DNA of 52,799 nucleotides, from positions 1 to 52,799 of the forward strand of contig CAMLEQ010000001.1 in assembly GCA_946479015.1 (NCBI GenBank), written 5' to 3'. The notes under the pieces are model-generated. The model was not told the origin of the DNA and did no database searches. It saw only the letters and a program-made list of their open reading frames with translations. Of this stretch, positions 48,094-52,799 are shown one piece after another. The position numbers and the translations under genes were made by a program. The DNA comes from an uncultured Gemmatimonadota bacterium. Lineage in GTDB: Bacteria > Gemmatimonadota > Gemmatimonadetes > Gemmatimonadales > Gemmatimonadaceae. Position 1 is the first letter of the stretch, and each line of letters starts with the position of its first letter.

Positions 48094-49134
48094 TCACTGG
48101 ACGACGATGGTGCCATGCGTGTCGAACAGGGTGCTGTGGTACGTGTAGGTGCCCGGCGTGGGGAACGCGCGCGTCACGTAGACGACGGGATTCAGCGAGT
48201 CGGCATGGAACGGCGGGATGTTCCCCGCGCCCTCCGGGATGATCGGCGACTCCATCACGTGGGTGGAGTCGTCGAACACGTAGTCGATCGACTTGTCGAA
48301 CGAGCCGTTCGCGAACAGCACCGTGGCCCCGGCGCTCACCACCATCGTGGGAGGATCGATCACGAGCACCGGCGTGGTGCTCCCCGTCGGGGTACGCTCC
48401 ACCGGCATCACGAGACCGAGCAGCGGGGGAGTGACGGTGAGCGCGAGCGAGTCGCTCATGCTCACACCGTACGCCGTCGTGCTGGCGCGAATGAGCACCG
48501 TCCCCGGGCGGATGGCGAACACGAGGCCCGTGGTGGGATCCACCGTCGCGATGCTGTGGTCGGAAGACGTGAAGTGGACGGGGAGATTCTCGATCGGCGC
48601 GCCCCCCGCGTCCGTAGCCACCGGCGTGATGGTCTTCCGGCCGAAGAACCAGAAGAAGTCCGCCGCCGCCATCTTCGCGCTGTCTCCCGCCGTGGGCTGG
48701 ATGGAGAAGCCCGACAGCGTGGGCGGCGCCGAGGCATCGGTCACGTTCACGTAGGCGGTGTCCTTGCGCGTCACGTTGCCATCCGTGAGCGATGCGATCA
48801 CGCGCACGCCGGTGGCCACGCTCAGGGCGGTGAGCACGCCGTCGGGAGAGATGGAAACGCTCCCCGTGTCGCTCAGGCTCCAGGTGGCGCTCGCGAGGCC
48901 GGGGAGCGCGGTGCCAGCCGGATTCGTGGGCGTGGCCGTGAGCCGGATGGTGTTCCACGGTGCCGCGGTGGACAGCGTGATCGCGTGGTGGTCGAGGACG
49001 AGCGCCGAGAGGAGGCGGCTCGGATCGACCGGCGCCGCCACGGTCGCGGATTCGGTGCCGCAGCCCGTCGCCACTGCGGCGCACAGGAGCGCGGCGGCCA
49101 CGCGGCGGCGCGACGCAGCGAGAGGTGCGCGCAT
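48094..49134 (-). CDS. Lipoprotein with Ig-like and cupredoxin-like domains (cassette B)
   Basis: The 346-residue lipoprotein (signal ending AAVATGCGTES) has two BIG2-like stretches (SLSDTGSVSISPDGVLTAL; SSDHSIATVDPTTGLV) and a C-terminal cupredoxin-like domain (about 265-346; VSAGATVLFANGSF, VFDD, GNIPP, FPTPGTYTYHSTLFDTHG). As in copy A the copper Cys is Ser and the early His is missing. The ATG at 49134 has GGTGAG 8 bases ahead. It lies between SusD and TldD-like genes, the same place as in copy A. Confidence 0.7.
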   Translation of the reverse strand: MRAPLAASRRRVAAALLCAAVATGCGTESATVAAPVDPSRLLSALVLDHHAITLSTAAPWNTIRLTATPTNPAGTALPGLASATWSLSDTGSVSISPDGVLTALSVATGVRVIASLTDGNVTRKDTAYVNVTDASAPPTLSGFSIQPTAGDSAKMAAADFFWFFGRKTITPVATDAGGAPIENLPVHFTSSDHSIATVDPTTGLVFAIRPGTVLIRASTTAYGVSMSDSLALTVTPPLLGLVMPVERTPTGSTTPVLVIDPPTMVVSAGATVLFANGSFDKSIDYVFDDSTHVMESPIIPEGAGNIPPFHADSLNPVVYVTRAFPTPGTYTYHSTLFDTHGTIVVQ

Positions 49135-49159
49135 CGGAGTTCTCACCAGGTTCCCTCGC

Positions 49160-50521
49160 TCAGGGGTCACGATCGAAGCAGCCGGTGAACAGCGGGTTCA
49201 CGCGCTCGCCAGGCGGGATCGGCGCCGTGACATCGGTGCCGTACACACCCTGCCCGCCGGGGTAGAAGCCGGTGGGGTACACCTGCTCCTGCCGCCGCCC
49301 GTACTGCCTGACGAGCCGGCGCAGGTCCCCCTGCCGGTGCCCGGTGAGGAAGAGCCAGAGCGCGCGCTCGCGGAAGGTGAGATCGACGCGCGCGTCGGGC
49401 GTCCCCGGGTCGGTGGTGTCCGCGAGCGCCGGCACGATCGCCGTCTCGCGCAGGTGATTGAGCGTCGCCAGCCAGGTGGTGACGTCGCCTGCTTGGAGCG
49501 CCGCCTCGGCCTGGATGAGCCGCGCCTCCACGCCGCTCGCGATCGTGAACGGTGCCACGTCCGTGTACGCATCCGGCGCGAAGATCGCCACGCCGTGCGT
49601 GTTCACCCCCGTCCGGTGCGATGCCGAGCGTGGGTCGCCGCTCGAGATGAAGTCGATCCCGTTCCCCCCTTCCACATCGGACACCGTCGTGCCCTGGAGG
49701 GGAGGCGGCTGGCGCAGCCCGTTGTCCTGCGGCCGTCCGCGCCAGTCGATCGAGAACCAAAAGCGGAAGTCGTCGGGCACGCCGCTCACCGTCTGCGCCG
49801 CGTCGGCGTATTCCCCGAGATCGAGCAGCGCGCGCCCCTTCCCCACCAGCGCGAGGTTGGCGACGCGCGCGCTGTCGCCGGCCAGGGTGAGCGCCGTGTC
49901 GAACAGCGCGATGGCGTGCCGGTACACGTCGGCGGTCGTGCTCCCCGCGCGATAGGTGAAGTCGCCGCCGTAGTCGAGCGTGCTGAGGGGGATCCCGGAA
50001 CAGAACATGTCCGCGAGCTCCACCTCCGCGTAGCCCTGATAGGCGTACATCTCCCCCACGAGCGCCGTGGGCTGCCGCGGCGCGTACGTGCGCAGCGCAC
50101 CGATCGCGTCGGCGGTGCTGCCGCGCAGCCCCTGGAGCACCTGGTAATCCGATGATCCTCCGCTCTGCTCGTTCGAGCCAGCGCCCACCTCGGGGAGGAG
50201 GCGCTCGTCCAGCTGGTTCACGGCTCCGGCCCCGCCGCCGAGCGTGTTGTCGCGCAGCTCGTCGGTGAGCAGGCCGGCATCCACCGCGTAGTCCACCAGC
50301 CGCCCCGCCGCGTCATCCACGGCGTCGTGGTAGCGCGCCAGCGCCCCGGCCTCGTTGTGGAAGGAGGACGGGTCCTGCGTGCCCGCGGGGAGCGGCGGGT
50401 CGAGCAGGCCGTGGCAGGCCGTCGTCGCTGCCGCCAGCACGATCAGCGCGGCCGCGGTCGCGCGCGCGGCGCTGCGGCGCGCGGCGCGCGGCGGCTCGGA
50501 ACGGGGTGCGCCGGTCATCAT
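49160..50521 (-). CDS. SusD/RagB family outer-membrane lipoprotein (cassette B)
   Basis: This 453-residue SusD-like lipoprotein (signal LIVLAAATTACHG) keeps ADMFCSGIPLS, ASGVEARLIQAEAAL and ALWLFLTGHRQGDLRRLVRQYG followed by YPTGFYPGG. It ends FTGCFDRDP, the counterpart of KGCINRDA in copy A. Three ATGs in a row (50524, 50521, 50518) follow GGAGAG; the middle one has the best spacing. It begins 18 bp after the SusC stop. Confidence 0.9.
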   Translation of the reverse strand: MMTGAPRSEPPRAARRSAARATAAALIVLAAATTACHGLLDPPLPAGTQDPSSFHNEAGALARYHDAVDDAAGRLVDYAVDAGLLTDELRDNTLGGGAGAVNQLDERLLPEVGAGSNEQSGGSSDYQVLQGLRGSTADAIGALRTYAPRQPTALVGEMYAYQGYAEVELADMFCSGIPLSTLDYGGDFTYRAGSTTADVYRHAIALFDTALTLAGDSARVANLALVGKGRALLDLGEYADAAQTVSGVPDDFRFWFSIDWRGRPQDNGLRQPPPLQGTTVSDVEGGNGIDFISSGDPRSASHRTGVNTHGVAIFAPDAYTDVAPFTIASGVEARLIQAEAALQAGDVTTWLATLNHLRETAIVPALADTTDPGTPDARVDLTFRERALWLFLTGHRQGDLRRLVRQYGRRQEQVYPTGFYPGGQGVYGTDVTAPIPPGERVNPLFTGCFDRDP

Positions 50522-50538
50522 CATCGCTCTCCGCGCGG

Positions 50539-52799
50539 TCAGTTGCCGAGGCGGACGCTCAACGACCACGTCCGCGGCTGTGGGAGTTGCCCTGCGTCGA
50601 GCACCGTCTCGCCGCTCGAGAAGGCGTTCACGTTGGGGTCTATGCCGTGGTAGTTCGTGTGCAGCCCCAGGTTGCTCCCCTGGAGCGCCACCGACATGCT
50701 GCGGGCCCTGAACGCGCGCGCCACCCCCGCCGGCATCGCCACGCTCACGGAGAGATCGTTGAAGCGCAGCGCGTCGACGGTCTGGATCAACCCGTACGGC
50801 GTCTTGTCCAACGCCGCCACCGCCGCCTGCTCGGCGAGCGACGCGTTCGGGTCGTTGGCCGCGTGCAGGAACGCGTCGTGCGCTCCCTGGTTGAACTGCG
50901 TCATCCCGTTCTGGTAGTCGAAGGTCGCGTTCACCGTCACGCGTCCATCGAAGAGCCCCACCGTCGTGGCGAGTGACGCGTGATACTTCGGGAGCGGCTG
51001 CCCCAGATAGGCCAGGGAGTCGCCGAGGATCACCTCGCTGGTGTCGATGATCCCGTCGTGGTTCCCGTCCGACCAGCCGACCACCGGCTTCGCCCAGCGC
51101 CCGAACAGCGGATAGCCGGGCACGATGCGCGTGCCGTCGCCGAACGTGATCGGATCGAGGTTCGGCGCCAGGCGCACCAGCTCGTTCGCGTCGGTGCTGA
51201 AGTTGACGTTCACGCGCCACGAGAGGAGCGAGCTGCGGAGCGGCTCCACGCCGAGCGTGACCTCCGCTCCCTTGTTGCTCACCACCCCGATGTTCGCGAG
51301 GTACGAGCCGCCGCCGTTCACCGATGGCGCCACGGGGATCGACACGATCGCGTCCTTGCGCGTCTTCGAGTAGCCCGTGTAGGACACCGACACGCGGTCA
51401 TCGAGGAAGTCGGCGTCGAAGCCCCCCTCGATCTCCGTCGAGCGCTCCGGGCGCAGCTCGGTGTTCCCGATCGACGTGAGCCGCACGCCGTCGAAGAGGC
51501 CGCCCCCGCCGACCGGCGTGAACGAGTACTCCGTGTACATGCGCAGCCGGTCGGTGAGCCCCGGCTGCACGCCGGCGTGCCCGTACGCGAGGCGCACGCG
51601 CAGCGTGTTGAAGAGCGACTTGAAGGGGAAGAACTTCTCGTCGGAGATCAGCCAGGAGACGCCGAGCTTCGGGAAGCCGTTGAACGTGGCGTGCGTGCCG
51701 GAGGTGCTGCCGCCATCCAGGCGAAAGCCCGTGGAGAGGAAGAAGCGAGGGCTCAGCATGAACGATGGCGCGAGATACCAGCCGAGCGTGGTGACATCGC
51801 TGCTCGTCTCGCTCGCCCCCTCGGTGAACACGCTCGTCTCCTCGACCCCCTTCGGAACGCCGTACGTCTGCGCGACCTGGGCGTTGCTCGACGTGACGGC
51901 GAGGTTCATCCCGAGGCTCGTGGTGATCCGCATCCCGTGCGGGAGCGGCGTCACGATGTTCGTGCCGACGTTGGCGCTCTTCGTGAGCACGTGCCCGCTG
52001 CCGGCGCCGAAGTGCCCTGTGCTGTCGATCGATCCGAAGCGCATCCCGGACGGCAGGAGGGTCTGGTCGTCCCGGTTGGCGACGTTGAGGCCGACGTTGG
52101 CCGTGATCGGGAGCCACGAGCGCGCCCGCCAGTTGAGCGACGCCACGTTGGTGAACGTGAGCCCCCTGGACCGCGCCCGCTCGTAGAACTCGCCGATCAG
52201 CGGCTCCTCGCCGAGCTGGCTCCGGTCCACCCATGTCCCCTCCAGCGAGCCGATCGCCGACTCCAGCGATGAGCGCTGCTGGTTCTCGGCGGTGAGCGTG
52301 GAGATCAGATCGACCGTGGCGGTGGGGCTCAGCCGCGCCGTGAGCCGGCTCGTGCCGCTCCAGCTCGTGAGGTTGTCCGGACGCCGCATCCAGGCCGGCG
52401 CCGCCTCGCCGTGGAACTTCTCGTACCGCTCGGCCTCCACGTCGGGGAGCTGGAGGATGCCGACCTGGCGGTTCACGCTTCCCGTGAACGAGTACTGCAA
52501 CGCCTCGGTGCCGCCGTTCAGCGACAGGCTCGCGGCCGACTCGTAGCCGGTGCCGAACGGCGCCATGCGCGGGTCGTCGAGCGCCTGGAAGGCGACGAGG
52601 CTGTCCTGCTGGCAATTGTACTGCGTGCGCGGACAGAGGATCGAGCCGGCGTCCGCCCACAGGTGTCCCCACCGGTAGAGCCCCACGGGGTAGCTCCCGG
52701 CCAGCCGGGAGATCCCCTGCGTGGCGGTGAGCTGCCAGTGCGTCGGACCCGGGCGCGCGCGCTTGGTGGTGATCACGATCACGCCGTTCGCCGCGTCCG
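50539..52799 (-). CDS. SusC/RagA TonB-dependent transporter, C-terminal part (cassette B, cut by window edge)
   Basis: About 752 residues of a SusC-type protein are present, beginning inside the plug at DAANGVIVITTKR and running to the barrel end (RTWSLSVRLGN). Barrel markers such as LRPERSTEIEGGFDADFLDD and VVGWSDGNHDGIID match the SusC at 22490-25957 (LRPEHSREYEGGFE; GWNDDDHNGII). The last residue is Asn rather than the usual aromatic. The N-terminus, any STN domain and any sigma/FecR pair lie outside the window. Confidence 0.9.
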   Translation of the reverse strand, partial: DAANGVIVITTKRARPGPTHWQLTATQGISRLAGSYPVGLYRWGHLWADAGSILCPRTQYNCQQDSLVAFQALDDPRMAPFGTGYESAASLSLNGGTEALQYSFTGSVNRQVGILQLPDVEAERYEKFHGEAAPAWMRRPDNLTSWSGTSRLTARLSPTATVDLISTLTAENQQRSSLESAIGSLEGTWVDRSQLGEEPLIGEFYERARSRGLTFTNVASLNWRARSWLPITANVGLNVANRDDQTLLPSGMRFGSIDSTGHFGAGSGHVLTKSANVGTNIVTPLPHGMRITTSLGMNLAVTSSNAQVAQTYGVPKGVEETSVFTEGASETSSDVTTLGWYLAPSFMLSPRFFLSTGFRLDGGSTSGTHATFNGFPKLGVSWLISDEKFFPFKSLFNTLRVRLAYGHAGVQPGLTDRLRMYTEYSFTPVGGGGLFDGVRLTSIGNTELRPERSTEIEGGFDADFLDDRVSVSYTGYSKTRKDAIVSIPVAPSVNGGGSYLANIGVVSNKGAEVTLGVEPLRSSLLSWRVNVNFSTDANELVRLAPNLDPITFGDGTRIVPGYPLFGRWAKPVVGWSDGNHDGIIDTSEVILGDSLAYLGQPLPKYHASLATTVGLFDGRVTVNATFDYQNGMTQFNQGAHDAFLHAANDPNASLAEQAAVAALDKTPYGLIQTVDALRFNDLSVSVAMPAGVARAFRARSMSVALQGSNLGLHTNYHGIDPNVNAFSSGETVLDAGQLPQPRTWSLSVRLGN

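Noticed and set aside
1..52799. tRNA, rRNA, CRISPR array, transposase or integrase genes
   Set aside because: No cloverleaf, repeat-spacer array or DDE/recombinase motif was seen on either strand.

Overview
The window is a very GC-rich bacterial chromosomal segment with tightly packed, often overlapping genes. SusC/SusD-type outer-membrane pairs, an ECF sigma/FecR pair, M16 zinc peptidases and Tat-exported TldD-like proteins in such GC-rich DNA point to Gemmatimonadota or a close relative. That assignment is inference; no rRNA or other phylogenetic marker gene is present.

Left part (1-15.3 kb): mostly ordinary single genes. They are a DUF4383 membrane protein followed by a 203-bp near-perfect palindrome, an ATP-grasp ligase, an ArsN2-like GNAT, a small ABM-fold protein, a CGNR zinc-finger regulator, a PNPOx-like flavoprotein divergent from a MocR/PdxR regulator, a small Cys/His protein, a SWIM-SNF2 helicase and a large TonB-dependent receptor with an extra C-terminal helical domain. 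After these come a free-standing membrane module resembling the start of DUF4175 proteins, a lipoprotein resembling only a TonB plug, and a DDAH-fold protein lacking its catalytic residues.

The main feature is a six-gene minus-strand cassette present twice. Its order is SusC, SusD, lipoprotein with Ig-like and cupredoxin-like parts, Tat-exported TldD-like protein, TldE-like protein, secreted thioredoxin-fold protein with CxxxC. Copy A spans 15339-25957 and is preceded by its own ECF sigma factor and FecR anti-sigma (26083-27827). Copy B spans 43692 to the right edge, which cuts its SusC. Overlap lengths are the same in both copies: 4 bp between the two Tld genes and 11 bp between the second Tld gene and the thioredoxin-like gene. 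In both copies the HExxxH metal motif expected of TldD is replaced in the exported subunit, and the cupredoxin cysteine ligand is serine. An M16 peptidase gene lies beside each copy (28226-31081 and 39500-42466). I read this as an undescribed envelope system that takes up a peptide-like ligand through SusCD and handles it with a non-canonical TldD/TldE pair and a thiol protein.

Between the two copies lie a MoxR-DUF58-BatA-DUF4175-DUF4159 operon (31247-38449), a HigBA-like toxin-antitoxin pair (38559-39274), the second M16 peptidase, and a VapBC-like pair (42652-43495). Strong hairpin terminators close the MocR gene, the second M16 gene and cassette B. I saw no tRNA, rRNA, CRISPR array, insertion sequence or integrase.
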